Under the pieces are notes generated by a model, which was not told the DNA's origin, made no database searches, and worked only from the letters and a program-made list of their open reading frames with translations. The translations under genes and the position numbers were made by a program. A stretch of DNA of 64,000 nt from Verrucomicrobiota bacterium JB022 (GTDB lineage: Bacteria > Verrucomicrobiota > Verrucomicrobiia > Opitutales > Oceanipulchritudinaceae), in the NCBI GenBank assembly GCA_030673845.1, contig JAUTCQ010000003.1:1-64000 (forward strand), written 5' to 3'. How positions within the stretch are numbered: position 1 is the first letter of the stretch; each line of letters starts with the position of its first letter. Below are positions 52,902-62,178 of this stretch, piece after piece.

Positions 52902-54134
52902 GTGTTTAGCCCTTGCCTTATCCGTTGGTGTGCGGCCTTTTGTGGGCTGCTGATGTCGTCCATGCTGCATGCTGCCGATCCTGATGCGCTCCACGCTGCC
53001 GTTTGGGGGAGCGAGCCGGATTGGTCGCAGCTCGCAGGCTATGCGCACGTCATGACTGCCGATGAGGTGCGGACGCTGCTCGATACCGTCTATGCCCCCG
53101 GTGGCGCGGCGGATGCATGGCTGACGGTGGCCGACGATTTCCTGCAAGTGCAGACGGGCAGGGGAGACGAGGCCATTACCATTGCCCTTGCCAGCTCCGC
53201 AGACGACGACCGCCCGGCCCCCCGCTACTGGCGGACGCTGGAGGAATGGCGCCAAACCCGTGAGGGCGCCCGCCCGCTGGAGGGGCTGCGCGTTGTGCTC
53301 GACCCCGGCCACATCGGTGGCGAATGGGGCCGCATGGAGGGCCGCGAGTGGCGGCTGGGCGACGGCCCGCTGATGCGCGAGGGTGATCTGGTGCTACTGG
53401 TGGCGCAAGAGATCCAGGTGGAGTTGCGCGAGCTGGGGGCCCAGGTGACGCTCGTCCGTGCCCGCAACCGCCCGGTGACGCCTTACCGCCCGGCAGACTT
53501 TGTACCGCTGGCTCGGGCCGATCTGGAGGCTCGTGGCCAGCCGGTGACGCCGCAGAAGGCCGCGCGACGCGCCGAGCTGTTCTTTTACCGCTACGCCGAG
53601 ATCCGCGCGCGGGCCGAGTTGATCAACCAGCGCATCCGGCCCGATCTGGTCATCGCGCTGCACCTCAATGCGGCCGCATGGCCCGACCCGGCAGCCCCGG
53701 CTCTCGTGGAGCAGAATCACGCGCACATCCTCCTGCACGGCACGTATGGCGCGGGCGAGATGGAGCGGTCGCTGGGTCGCTTCGAGATGCTGCGCAAGCT
53801 GCTGACCGACACGATTGGGCAGGAGCTGGCCTGGGGCGAGGGCATCGCGGAGAGCCTGGAGGCGGAGACTAGCTTGCCAACTTTCAGCTACAGTGGCACC
53901 TACGCCACCAAGGTGGGATCGCACCCCTACTTGTGGGCCCGCAACCTGTTGGCCAATCGTATCTATGATTGCCCTGTGGTGTATCTGGAGCCCTTCGTGC
54001 TCAACAGCACAGCCGCATATGCCCTGGTGGGGGAGGGGCCGGAGGAAATGCAGCGGTCGAGTAGACTTGTGCAGGAATATGCGCAGGGTGTGGTAAAAGG
54101 AATGCTAAAAGCAGCGCAATCACCGGAGCGTTAA
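52902..54134 (+). CDS. Exported N-acetylmuramoyl-L-alanine amidase (Amidase_3-type)
   Basis: A 410-residue protein read from a GTG at 52902, which gives a full signal peptide (LIRWCAAFCGLLMSSMLHA); the ATG at 52953 would cut into it. Residues about 130-400 are an Amidase_3 domain: VVLDPGHIGGEWG (first zinc His), a later Glu region, VIALHLNAAAW (second His) and VVYLEPFVLNS (catalytic Glu). It would cleave the lactyl-alanine bond in peptidoglycan. The 100-residue N-terminal extension is unassigned. It stands alone between the TonB receptor and the DUF3352-like gene. Confidence 0.8.
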   Translation: MFSPCLIRWCAAFCGLLMSSMLHAADPDALHAAVWGSEPDWSQLAGYAHVMTADEVRTLLDTVYAPGGAADAWLTVADDFLQVQTGRGDEAITIALASSADDDRPAPRYWRTLEEWRQTREGARPLEGLRVVLDPGHIGGEWGRMEGREWRLGDGPLMREGDLVLLVAQEIQVELRELGAQVTLVRARNRPVTPYRPADFVPLARADLEARGQPVTPQKAARRAELFFYRYAEIRARAELINQRIRPDLVIALHLNAAAWPDPAAPALVEQNHAHILLHGTYGAGEMERSLGRFEMLRKLLTDTIGQELAWGEGIAESLEAETSLPTFSYSGTYATKVGSHPYLWARNLLANRIYDCPVVYLEPFVLNSTAAYALVGEGPEEMQRSSRLVQEYAQGVVKGMLKAAQSPER

Positions 54135-54231
54135 GGTATTTCCCCGGGCACAGGCCGCAATTGCGGTGGACTCTGCCGCGCGGGGGTCTTAACTCTCTGA
54201 TTCCGAACACTTCATCGTTCCGTTTCCGATT

Positions 54232-55965
54232 ATGAAAACCTCCTCTCTATCTCAACTGGCGGCATTTACCACGCTCTTGACATGCCCTCTGTGGACGCAG
54301 GCCAAGGTCGACCTGCAGCAACTGCGCAGCATGGCGCCCATGGACAGCCTCGTCTACCTCGAGGTGGGCGACACCCAGCAGGCTTCGCAAGATTGGGAAA
54401 AAGGCCCCTGGGGTAAGGCCTGGGAGTCGATCGACTTCCAATCCTACTTCCAGCAAATGGGCATGGATGAAGAAGACCAGGCCGAAGGGTCCAAGGTCCT
54501 CGAGGAGATCCAGAACATTTTCAGCCACCTGAAGGGGCCGGCTGTCCTGGCCCTGAAGATGGACCACTTCGCCGAGGCGTTTTTGGGCGAAGATGAGAGC
54601 GCGCAGCTCGAATACAACGGCTACTTCGCGGCCGGCCATGCCGACAAGAAGTTCTTTGCCAGCTACTTTGAAGAAGAAGGTGCCGCCAAGCTTGATTCCC
54701 TCAAGGTCGACGGCTTCGACGTCTATACCTTGGAGAACGAGGAAGCGGAAGAAGCTGCGCCCGCCAAGCTCTACGTCCTGCTCAGCGACGATACGATTCT
54801 CCTGACCTTGAATGAAGCTTCGGCCGTGAAATACGGCCACGCCGTCAAAGGAAAGAGGACCAAGGAAGCGGGCCTCGTCCAGAGCCCGAACTTCCAGAAG
54901 ATGCTGACGACCCGACCGGATGAAGACATGTACATCTTTGCCAACATGGCGGGCTTTGCCTCCGTGCTGGATCAGGTGATCGACCAGAATAGCGACACCA
55001 TTCAGGAGGCTGCCGACAATGGTCAGGTTGTTGGGGTGGACCAGCTCAAGGCTATCCTCGGCTACAACACCTGGCAGTCCTGGTACATGGCCTCCAGCTT
55101 CGACGGCGAGGAAGCCACCGCCTATTCGGCCATCAACTGGGATGGTGACGGCGGTTTGCTCGGCCAGATCATGAGCTATCACTCGGGCGCACTCCCGCAG
55201 CCTGCCTGGGTCCCTGCCGACGCCTCTACCCTGACGGTCGCCTCCTACGATATGGGCGACTTGTTGAGTGGGATCGAGCGCCTCGTGGGTCGCGTCTCCC
55301 CCATGGCGGGCGGGATGTACATGATGATGAAGAACCAGTTCAAGATGCAGCAACTGGACATCGAGGGTAACCTGATCCGCAACTTCGGCTCTGGCCTCGT
55401 GCAATACCTGCCAGCCGAGATCGAAGAAAGCACCGATATGAACCCGGTGACGCTGTTGACGCTGCGCGACGGACCGGCGCTGGCCCAGACGCTGACCATG
55501 CTCTCGGCCATGCAAGGCGCGCCGCTGCAGTTTGAGGACTACAACGGCTCCCAGCTCCTCAGCTTCAGCACGCCGCAGATGGCCTTCGACGAAGAGGGCA
55601 ACCCGATCGAATCGCCGACTCAGATGCCTGCCCCCACCATCGCCATCACGGCGGAAAACCTCGTCTACGGCATGAGCCGCAGCAGCGTGGAAGGTGTGGT
55701 CGATCTCCTCGGCAGCGAAGCCAGCCAACCGTTAATCGAGGAGGGCTTCATCCAGGATTACATGAAGAGCATGAAGCCCAATGCGGCCATGTTTGCCTAT
55801 TACGACCTCGAAAAGACGCTCAACCTCTACCTCAAGGCGATGGCCCAGATGAGCGGCAACACGTATGAGCCGGTGGAGATCGACGGCGACTTCATCACGC
55901 TCGGCCAAGGCTACCCGATTGAAGGCGGCTTTGTGCAGGAATACGTCAGCAAGCCCCGCAAGTAA
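54232..55965 (+). CDS. DUF3352-like exported protein
   Basis: A 577-residue protein with a signal peptide (LAAFTTLLTCPLWTQA). It resembles the DUF3352 group of large exported proteins by its opening (MAPMDSLVYLEVGD), repeated FF/YF turns, and multiple two-layer units such as LKMDHFAEAFLG, YGMSRSSVEGVVDLL and MFAYYDLEKTL. It is notably acidic and methionine-rich (MAGGMYMMMKNQFKMQQ). No enzymatic motif is seen. It is transcribed alone, with a terminator 30 bases past the stop. Confidence 0.65.
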   Translation: MKTSSLSQLAAFTTLLTCPLWTQAKVDLQQLRSMAPMDSLVYLEVGDTQQASQDWEKGPWGKAWESIDFQSYFQQMGMDEEDQAEGSKVLEEIQNIFSHLKGPAVLALKMDHFAEAFLGEDESAQLEYNGYFAAGHADKKFFASYFEEEGAAKLDSLKVDGFDVYTLENEEAEEAAPAKLYVLLSDDTILLTLNEASAVKYGHAVKGKRTKEAGLVQSPNFQKMLTTRPDEDMYIFANMAGFASVLDQVIDQNSDTIQEAADNGQVVGVDQLKAILGYNTWQSWYMASSFDGEEATAYSAINWDGDGGLLGQIMSYHSGALPQPAWVPADASTLTVASYDMGDLLSGIERLVGRVSPMAGGMYMMMKNQFKMQQLDIEGNLIRNFGSGLVQYLPAEIEESTDMNPVTLLTLRDGPALAQTLTMLSAMQGAPLQFEDYNGSQLLSFSTPQMAFDEEGNPIESPTQMPAPTIAITAENLVYGMSRSSVEGVVDLLGSEASQPLIEEGFIQDYMKSMKPNAAMFAYYDLEKTLNLYLKAMAQMSGNTYEPVEIDGDFITLGQGYPIEGGFVQEYVSKPRK

Positions 55966-55994
55966 GCCTCTCGCCCACGGCCCGACCTTTTATC

Positions 55995-56023
55995 GCTCCC
56001 GCCTGCCCCGGCGGGAGCTTTTT
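55995..56023 (+). terminator. Terminator of the DUF3352-like gene
   Basis: GCTCCCGCC (55995-56003) pairs perfectly with GGCGGGAGC (56010-56018), then TTTTT. Confidence 0.9.
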
Positions 56024-56138
56024 CATGCCCCTACGATCTGATTGCAGATGGTGTTACGATAAGTTTTCTAACGGATCTCTGTCGCGCAGTTGCTTAGCCT
56101 TGAATATCTAGCGGGTTATACTTACTGATTGAGATAAC

Positions 56139-57242
56139 ATGTGGAAAATTGGCCTGCCCCTGGCCGCAGCAATATGCGGTCTTGCCTCTCATCTCTGCTC
56201 TCAGGAACCTCAAGACAAAGCGGTCTACGACCTCGACGCCTACGTGATTGAAGACACCAATCGGGAGTTCACGCCCGACTTCAAGACCGAGACGCCGCGG
56301 TTGACTTACTTTGAAAAGCCGCGCTTGCCCAATGGCGAATTCATCCTCGCACTCGCTTTTATCGACCGCTACGCCGTCAGCGCGACGCCCGATGCCTACA
56401 AATGGGCAGGCATCCTCTCCTTTCCGTGGGTCGACGGACTGGGCCAGCACTCGGTGGAGCACATTTGCCTCTTCTACTATGATCAAAAGCTCTACGGCTG
56501 GGCCCCTTCCGACGAAGAAGAGCACCGGCGTTTCACTGCCCCGCTGGAGCCGGCTGATCTGCACCGGCCGTATGCCTTGCTGAAGTTTGCGAATGGCTAC
56601 CTGGCTGAAGTATCGCCTGCAGGGGAACGTTGGATGAGCTCTCGATCAAGCAGGGACGGGCAGTATCTGGAGCTCTCTGACAATTACTTCCGGCGGACTG
56701 GGGGCGGAATGCCTACCCCCGAGAATTTCGCTGAATCTGAGGGCGGATTGCAGAAGCTGTTGGTCAAATTCGACGCAGGACGTGTTGCGCCTCCTGGCTC
56801 AGGCGGCAGTCATACCAAACTTGAGGATTTGGTAAGCATCTATTACTACTTCCTGGAGATGCCCAACAAGACGCTGGGTGAGAGCCCGATCTACGGGCCG
56901 GAGCCTGGGCTGGAGCGCAAGGGAATCGACTGGGGCGCGATCGTAGGGCGCCAGCCGGTCTCGACAGGCGATGCATTCAAGACGGCTCGTGAGCTGCTTG
57001 GTGAGCGCTGGAGCCAGCCAGCCCGGGTCAAAATGCGCCCGCAGGGCGCGCTGGATAATCTGCCGAGCTACGAGCGCGTATTGCTTTTTTCCGTCGATGA
57101 CAGCGTTTACGCTTACACGATGGAAAACGGGGTCTGGAACACGGAGATCACGCTTGGTCAGCTGCAGGCCGGAGATGTGGAGGAAAAACTGGCCTACCCC
57201 GGCGGTTATACGGTCGAAGGCGTAGAGTTGCTTGACTGGTAG
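56139..57242 (+). CDS. Exported protein of unknown function, tandem paralogue 1
   Basis: A 367-residue secreted protein (signal MWKIGLPLAAAICGLASHLCS). It shares most of its length with the next gene: YFEKPRLPNGEFILAL, LCLFYYDxxLYGWAP-type strand, EHRRF-APLEP-DLHRPYALL, SIYYYFLEMPN, GPEP-ER-GIDW and a GGYTVEGVELLDW end. I recognise no family and see no catalytic motif; conserved W, Y and P suggest a compact beta-rich fold. It lacks about 35 residues present in the paralogue near residue 170-215. Both probably arose by local duplication. Confidence 0.65.
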   Translation: MWKIGLPLAAAICGLASHLCSQEPQDKAVYDLDAYVIEDTNREFTPDFKTETPRLTYFEKPRLPNGEFILALAFIDRYAVSATPDAYKWAGILSFPWVDGLGQHSVEHICLFYYDQKLYGWAPSDEEEHRRFTAPLEPADLHRPYALLKFANGYLAEVSPAGERWMSSRSSRDGQYLELSDNYFRRTGGGMPTPENFAESEGGLQKLLVKFDAGRVAPPGSGGSHTKLEDLVSIYYYFLEMPNKTLGESPIYGPEPGLERKGIDWGAIVGRQPVSTGDAFKTARELLGERWSQPARVKMRPQGALDNLPSYERVLLFSVDDSVYAYTMENGVWNTEITLGQLQAGDVEEKLAYPGGYTVEGVELLDW

Positions 57243-57333
57243 AAGGTGCCGATACGCAGTTTCTGCAGTTTAATGCTAGTATATGGTGTGAACAGTTTGA
57301 CAATTGAAATCAAACAACTATTTTAATCCTACC

Positions 57334-58542
57334 ATGTGGAAGATTGCCTTACCCCTGTCCGCAGTCCTTTGCGGTCTCGCCTCTCCGCTCTGGGCGCAAA
57401 ATTCAACGAGCGAATTGACGTTGGATCTGGATCCTTATGTGACGGAAGATTCCAACCGCGAATTCAAGCCCGACTTCGACGCGGATACCCCCCGCTTCAG
57501 CTACTTCGAAAAGCCTCGTTTGCCCAATGGGGAGTTCATCCTCGCTTTGGGATTCCTTGACCGATACGCCAAGTCGGCGACGCCCGATGGCTACAAGTGG
57601 GCCGGTATCGTTTCCTTCCCTTGGCAAGACGGGCTGGGGCGGCAGGCAGTCTCACACCTGTGCCTCTTTTACTATGACGGCCAACTCTATGGTTGGGCAC
57701 CCTCGGGAGACGATGAGCACCGCCGCTTTATCGCCCCCTTGGAGCCCTCTGATCTGCATCGCCCTTATGCGCTGTTACGTTTTGCCAACAACTATGTAGC
57801 CGAGATCTCGCCGAAACGGACGGAGTGGGTGACTGCCTATTACAATGATACCGATGGAGTTTATATCCTCGCTACTGATCGGCAGCCTTTCGCTACCTAC
57901 AATCAGTACGGCTTAGGATACGCCTGGGGCCACATGCGTACGCCTGAATATGCTGGAGATCCGAATTTTTACCACGACGTATGGGATGATCCATACCGAT
58001 ACGGTGCTTTTGGTGGTGGGAGGGTGAGCGTTGGGCCAATTGGGGGGCGACCGATGCAAGTCGAAGTCGAAGCAGGCAAAGTTGCGCCACCTTCGCCGGA
58101 ACAGCGTCCCGCAGACTACGCCGACCTCGTGAGTATCTACTACTACTTCCTGGAGATGCCCAACAGCACGCGCGGTGAAGGCCCGATCTATGGACCGGAG
58201 CCGGAAGTGGAGCGTAGCGGGATCGACTGGGCGGCCTTGTTTGGGCGGCAGCCTGTTTCGACCGGTGGAGCTTTCCATACCGCCAAGGAGCTGCTGGGTG
58301 AGCGCTGGAGTCAACCGGCGCGGATCAAGATGCGCCCGGATACGCCCTTCTTCGACAATCTGCCCAGCTACGAGCGCGTGCTGCTCTTTGCGTTGGAAGA
58401 GAAGGTCTACGCCTACACGATGGAGCACGGCGTCTGGAATACCGAAGTGTCCCTTGCCGATCTCAACGCTGGCGATGTGAAGGGTAAGCTGGCCTATCCC
58501 GGCGGCTACGAGGTCGAAGGCCTCGAACTGCTCGGCTGGTAA
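57334..58542 (+). CDS. Exported protein of unknown function, tandem paralogue 2
   Basis: A 402-residue secreted protein (signal MWKIALPLSAVLCGLASPLWAQ). It is closely related to the gene 92 bases upstream from the signal peptide to the last residue (GGYEVEGLELLGW). It carries an extra segment rich in Tyr, Gly and Pro (residues about 185-235, with TYNQYGLGYAWGH and YRYGAFGGGRV). The ATG at 57334 matches the paralogue's start; an in-frame TTG lies at 57304. No family is recognised. A shared role with its neighbour, for example binding of two versions of a ligand, is a guess. Confidence 0.65.
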   Translation: MWKIALPLSAVLCGLASPLWAQNSTSELTLDLDPYVTEDSNREFKPDFDADTPRFSYFEKPRLPNGEFILALGFLDRYAKSATPDGYKWAGIVSFPWQDGLGRQAVSHLCLFYYDGQLYGWAPSGDDEHRRFIAPLEPSDLHRPYALLRFANNYVAEISPKRTEWVTAYYNDTDGVYILATDRQPFATYNQYGLGYAWGHMRTPEYAGDPNFYHDVWDDPYRYGAFGGGRVSVGPIGGRPMQVEVEAGKVAPPSPEQRPADYADLVSIYYYFLEMPNSTRGEGPIYGPEPEVERSGIDWAALFGRQPVSTGGAFHTAKELLGERWSQPARIKMRPDTPFFDNLPSYERVLLFALEEKVYAYTMEHGVWNTEVSLADLNAGDVKGKLAYPGGYEVEGLELLGW

Positions 58543-58619
58543 GCCCGCACGAGTTCCCGGAACTTTCAGCCCTCGACTCGCACCGGCGGGTCGGGGGCTC
58601 TTTGTTGCCACGGGGGGCG

Positions 58620-60215
58620 CTAGCTCAAGCGCTCGATCGAGGCGAGGGCTTCGGCGATGGCGCCCTTCAGCTTGGGCACCTTCACGGGCTTGCTCAGGTA
58701 GCAATCCATGCCCACCTCCAGGCAGCGCTCCTCGTCGAGGCGAGAGGCGGCGGCGGTCAGGGCGATGATAAAGGGCTGTTGGGCGGGCGAGACATACTGG
58801 CGGATCTGCTGGGTGGCTTCAAAGCCATCCAGCTCCGGCATGTGCACGTCCATAAAGACGACGTCGTAGGGCTGGCGCATGCAGGCCTCGAAAGCCTCGC
58901 GCCCGTTTTGCGCCACATCGGCCGTGCAGCCCATTTTCTTGAGCAGCAGCAACAATACCTTGCGGTTCACGGCATTGTCTTCCGCGAGGAGCATGCGAAG
59001 CTTTTCCATGCCTTCCGGGCGGTCGCTGAAGTCGTCCGTCGGGGCGGCGCGGTTGGCGGCCGAAAGCTCCTTGCCGGCCAGCGTGATGACTTCGCCGCCG
59101 ATGACGGGCAGGGGCAGGGTAAAGTGGAAGGTGCTGCCTTGGCCGAAGATGCTGTTGACGCCCATCTTGCCGCCCATCAGCTCGCAGAGGCGGGCGCTGA
59201 TGGCGAGGCCGAGGCCCGTGCCGCCAAAGCGGCGCGTAGTGGAGGCATCGACTTGCGAGAAGGGGCGGAAGAGCTGGCTCACGCGGTCTTCCGGGATGCC
59301 GATTCCGGTGTCCTGGACTTCGAAGCGCAGGAAAATCTGCTCGTCTTCGCGAGCGCCGACGGCGACCCGTAGGGCCACATGCCCGTGGGTCGTAAACTTG
59401 ATCGCGTTGCCCAGCAGGTTGATCAGGATCTGGCGCAGGCGAGTCGGGTCGCCTTGATAAAGGCGGGGCATACCCTCTTCCATTTCGAGCCGCAGTTGCA
59501 GCTTCTTTTCTTCGGCCTTTACGCGCAGGAGGTTCATCGTCTCCTGGAGCAGCTCCTGCATGTCGACCTGGATGGCCTCGATGTCGAGCTTGCCGGCTTC
59601 GATCTTCGAAAAGTCGAGAATGTCGTTGATCACCTCCAGCAGCGTCTCAGAGCCGTGGCGGATGGTGCGGACAAAATCCAGTTGCTCGGCGTTGAGGGGC
59701 GAGACTTCCAGCAGCGCGCACATGCCCAGCACCGCATTCATGGGGGTGCGGATTTCATGGCTCATGTTGGCCAGAAATACGCTCTTGGAGACGTTGGCGT
59801 TTTCTGCCTCCAGCGCCATTTCGTTGGTGCGCGCAATCGTCGCCTCAAACTGCTCGTTGAGTTGGTCGAGCTGATTCTGCAGCCATATGATCCGGCGCTC
59901 GGCATCGCCCAGCTTTGCTTCGGCTTCTTCCAGCTCGGCTTCGGCGCGCTCGCGGGCGGCCCGCTCCAGTTGCCATTGCAGGCGATACCAGGCGGTATCG
60001 TGTTCGGCCGGCTCTTGCTGCAGCGCATCCAGCAGCTGGCGGATTTCCTGCAGTCGTGCTGCTTGGATCCGCTTGGTGGCCTGCGTATCGGGCACGCGCG
60101 CCGCCAGCTCGTTTGCACGCGCGGGATGGCTCTCACGGGAGGGCAGGATTGGATTCGTGGGCAGCACTGGACTCAGGCAGGCGATTCGTTGTTGAATGGT
60201 TTTTATATCGTCCAA
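58620..60215 (-). CDS. Soluble hybrid histidine kinase/response regulator
   Basis: A 531-residue protein without membrane segments. A coiled coil (about 50-145) leads to HisKA ([19 protein letters not shown] with the phospho-His), an HATPase domain (N box [10 protein letters not shown]1 [19 protein letters not shown]2 GGTGLGLAI) and a C-terminal receiver ([10 protein letters not shown], phospho-Asp in [14 protein letters not shown] in LSKPVK). It lacks any sensor domain, so it may sense inside the cell or partner with another protein. The start is a TTG at 60215; no ATG is near. It is convergent with the second paralogue at 58542. No dedicated output regulator is adjacent. Confidence 0.87.
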   Translation of the reverse strand: MDDIKTIQQRIACLSPVLPTNPILPSRESHPARANELAARVPDTQATKRIQAARLQEIRQLLDALQQEPAEHDTAWYRLQWQLERAARERAEAELEEAEAKLGDAERRIIWLQNQLDQLNEQFEATIARTNEMALEAENANVSKSVFLANMSHEIRTPMNAVLGMCALLEVSPLNAEQLDFVRTIRHGSETLLEVINDILDFSKIEAGKLDIEAIQVDMQELLQETMNLLRVKAEEKKLQLRLEMEEGMPRLYQGDPTRLRQILINLLGNAIKFTTHGHVALRVAVGAREDEQIFLRFEVQDTGIGIPEDRVSQLFRPFSQVDASTTRRFGGTGLGLAISARLCELMGGKMGVNSIFGQGSTFHFTLPLPVIGGEVITLAGKELSAANRAAPTDDFSDRPEGMEKLRMLLAEDNAVNRKVLLLLLKKMGCTADVAQNGREAFEACMRQPYDVVFMDVHMPELDGFEATQQIRQYVSPAQQPFIIALTAAASRLDEERCLEVGMDCYLSKPVKVPKLKGAIAEALASIERLS

Positions 60216-60314
60216 GAGGGGCTACCCTTTAACCGCATTCGCCGGATAAGCTCTCACGACACGCGTGTCGCCTCTGCCGCATGTTGGGCAAAGGCGAGCG
60301 CTGCGGGGCCGTTG

Positions 60315-61508
60315 CTAAGGCCGTAGCAACGGAGCCAGTGAATCGTTAGCAGGCAGTCGCAGACAAGAACGCGCTTTCAATAGCGTCTTTTGCAGTTCTG
60401 GATCAAGTCCCCAAGCCATCTCGAGGACGTTTTGTGCAAAAGTGGTCTCCCACGCCGTTTCCTGCGGATAGGGCCAGGCTTCGGGCTGACAAAAATAAGG
60501 CAGCAAATACTGCAGCGCGCGGGGCAGGCTGGCTCCGTTGGGAGCTTCAAAAGCCGTTACGTCTACTTCCACATCAAGGCCGAGCAGCGCCAGGCGGTAA
60601 AAGTGCTCCAGGTTTTCGGTGCTGTAGCTCCAGGTGCGGGTGCGGACCAACTCCTCCGGCTGGGCACCGCTGGAGCGGATCTGGCTGTAGACCCGGGCGC
60701 GCACAGAGCTTTCGAGCAGGTGACGCAGGTAGGCGCGGTTGCCGATGAAGTGGGCGAGGCCGGCCGCCTGCAGATCGAAGGCCGTGCCGTGGTTGTTGAT
60801 CGAGGCGGCTTCGTCGCGCCCGTGGTCGCTCGTGATCAGCCAGAGAAAGTAGTCTTCGTACCATTCGCGCAAGGCGGCGAAGTCCTCTGCCGGCAGGTGC
60901 GGGGAATGGGCTAGCAGCAGGATGCCGTCGGCCAGTTCCCCCAGTGGGTGAGCGTCGATGATGCCCGTGCCGCGCCCGTCGCTGCGGCCCGGGATGGCCT
61001 GCGCGTGGTTCAGGTTGGGTCGCATGCCCGTTTCGGGGTCGAGGAACCAGACATGGAGCAGCTTGGCCCCGTGGGCGGCGTAGCGGTCCTCACCTGTCAA
61101 GTGCCAGGCCAGAGCGCAGTAGCGCACGTCGTGGATCATGCGGTGCAGCGGCTCGCGGTCCGACACACGATCGCGCTCGGGGTTGAATTGGCCGTCGCGG
61201 CGCACGTAGGGCAGGCCGTCGGGCGTCTCCGGGTTGGGCCACCAATAGGGGCCCGTGCTGTAGTAGTCTCGCGGGTCGCCACTGGGTGGGGTGCGCTCGT
61301 TGAACGTCACCGAATACGTTTCGCCTGCCGCCACGATGCGGTCGGCCTCTGCCTGCACTGCGTCGCGCAACCCGGGCCAAGGGGCTTCGTTGGATTGGGT
61401 GAGATCTTCAAGGCGGTCCTCCTGCCAAAAGAGCAGTGGCTGGGGGAGGGCCAGCAGCGGGGACGTGAACAGAGCCAGGAACAACAGGGAGGGGTAGAGG
61501 GGTTTCAT
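60315..61508 (-). CDS. Secreted alginate-lyase-fold polysaccharide lyase, PL38-like
   Basis: A 397-residue protein with a signal peptide (LYPSLLFLALFTSPLLA). It has the alpha/alpha-toroid alginate-lyase-superfamily layout: DYYSTGPYWWPNPETPDGLP, VRRDGQFNPERD, RMIHDVRYCALAWHLTG, NHGTAFDLQAAGLAHFIG and RTRTWSYSTENLEHFYRLA. The YYSxGPYWWP and RDGxxNPE elements are typical of PL38 (endo-beta-1,4-glucuronan lyases). It would cleave a uronic-acid polymer outside or in the periplasm. It is divergent from fucU. Specificity is only family-level. Confidence 0.8.
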   Translation of the reverse strand: MKPLYPSLLFLALFTSPLLALPQPLLFWQEDRLEDLTQSNEAPWPGLRDAVQAEADRIVAAGETYSVTFNERTPPSGDPRDYYSTGPYWWPNPETPDGLPYVRRDGQFNPERDRVSDREPLHRMIHDVRYCALAWHLTGEDRYAAHGAKLLHVWFLDPETGMRPNLNHAQAIPGRSDGRGTGIIDAHPLGELADGILLLAHSPHLPAEDFAALREWYEDYFLWLITSDHGRDEAASINNHGTAFDLQAAGLAHFIGNRAYLRHLLESSVRARVYSQIRSSGAQPEELVRTRTWSYSTENLEHFYRLALLGLDVEVDVTAFEAPNGASLPRALQYLLPYFCQPEAWPYPQETAWETTFAQNVLEMAWGLDPELQKTLLKARSCLRLPANDSLAPLLRP

Positions 61509-61648
61509 GCAATGTCGACCAATAAATATTAGTTACAAGGGCGTCAATGCTCGTGCCTGTGAATTAGCTCCTGCTTCGGGCGTTGCCATGGGTGGGCTGG
61601 GGCGGTAGAGCAGATGCTTTTGCGGCTAACCCCTTTTCAAAGAAGACT

Positions 61649-62083
61649 ATGCTCAAAGGAATTTCCCCCCTGCTTTCGCCGGAGTTACTGGCGGTGCTGT
61701 GTCAGATGGGCCATGGCGACGAGATCGTGCTGGCCGACGCCCATTTCCCGGGCCATACGGTGGGCCAGCGCGTGCTGCGGGCCGACGGCCTGCGCATTGC
61801 CGATCTGCTCGACGGTATCCTGCCACTCTTCGAACTCGATGCCTATGTCGATGCGCCGCTCGTAATGATGGCGGCGGTCGAGGGCGATGCGCTCGACCCG
61901 AAGGTGGAGGAGGCCTACCTGCAACCTGTCCGCAAGCACGCCCCCCAGGCGCCCGCCATCACGCGGATCGACCGCTTTGCTTTTTACGACCGCACCGAAA
62001 AGGCCTTCGCCGTCGTCATGACGGGCGAACTCGCCAAATACGGCAACATCCTGCTCAAAAAAGGCGTGACGCCGGTCGTGTAG
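61649..62083 (+). CDS. fucU: L-fucose mutarotase/RbsD-FucU family protein
   Basis: A 144-residue protein starting [20 protein letters not shown], followed by [16 protein letters not shown], the signature of the RbsD/FucU family whose His and Asp hold the sugar. The C-terminus has [16 protein letters not shown] and [10 protein letters not shown], closer to FucU than to RbsD. It speeds anomer exchange of L-fucose and possibly D-ribose or D-fucose. ATG 61649 begins the conserved first strand; the open frame upstream is not used. It is divergent from the PL38-like gene and fits with the oxidative deoxyhexose operon at 2183-5718. Confidence 0.85.
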   Translation: MLKGISPLLSPELLAVLCQMGHGDEIVLADAHFPGHTVGQRVLRADGLRIADLLDGILPLFELDAYVDAPLVMMAAVEGDALDPKVEEAYLQPVRKHAPQAPAITRIDRFAFYDRTEKAFAVVMTGELAKYGNILLKKGVTPVV

Positions 62084-62097
62084 AAGTGCGGACGCAG

Positions 62098-62127
62098 AAG
62101 CGCCGGGACCTTGCGATCCCGGCGCTT
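62098..62127. terminator. Bidirectional hairpin between fucU and the PL1-fibronectin gene
   Basis: AAGCGCCGGGA (62098-62108) pairs perfectly with TCCCGGCGCTT (62117-62127). The run of T after it is weak in both directions, but the place, between convergent stops at 62083 and 62179, fits a terminator. Confidence 0.65.
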
Positions 62128-62178
62128 ACTCTAACGGGGTCCAGGCTATAGGGGGCCTGGGTGTCTTGGTTTGGGAAG

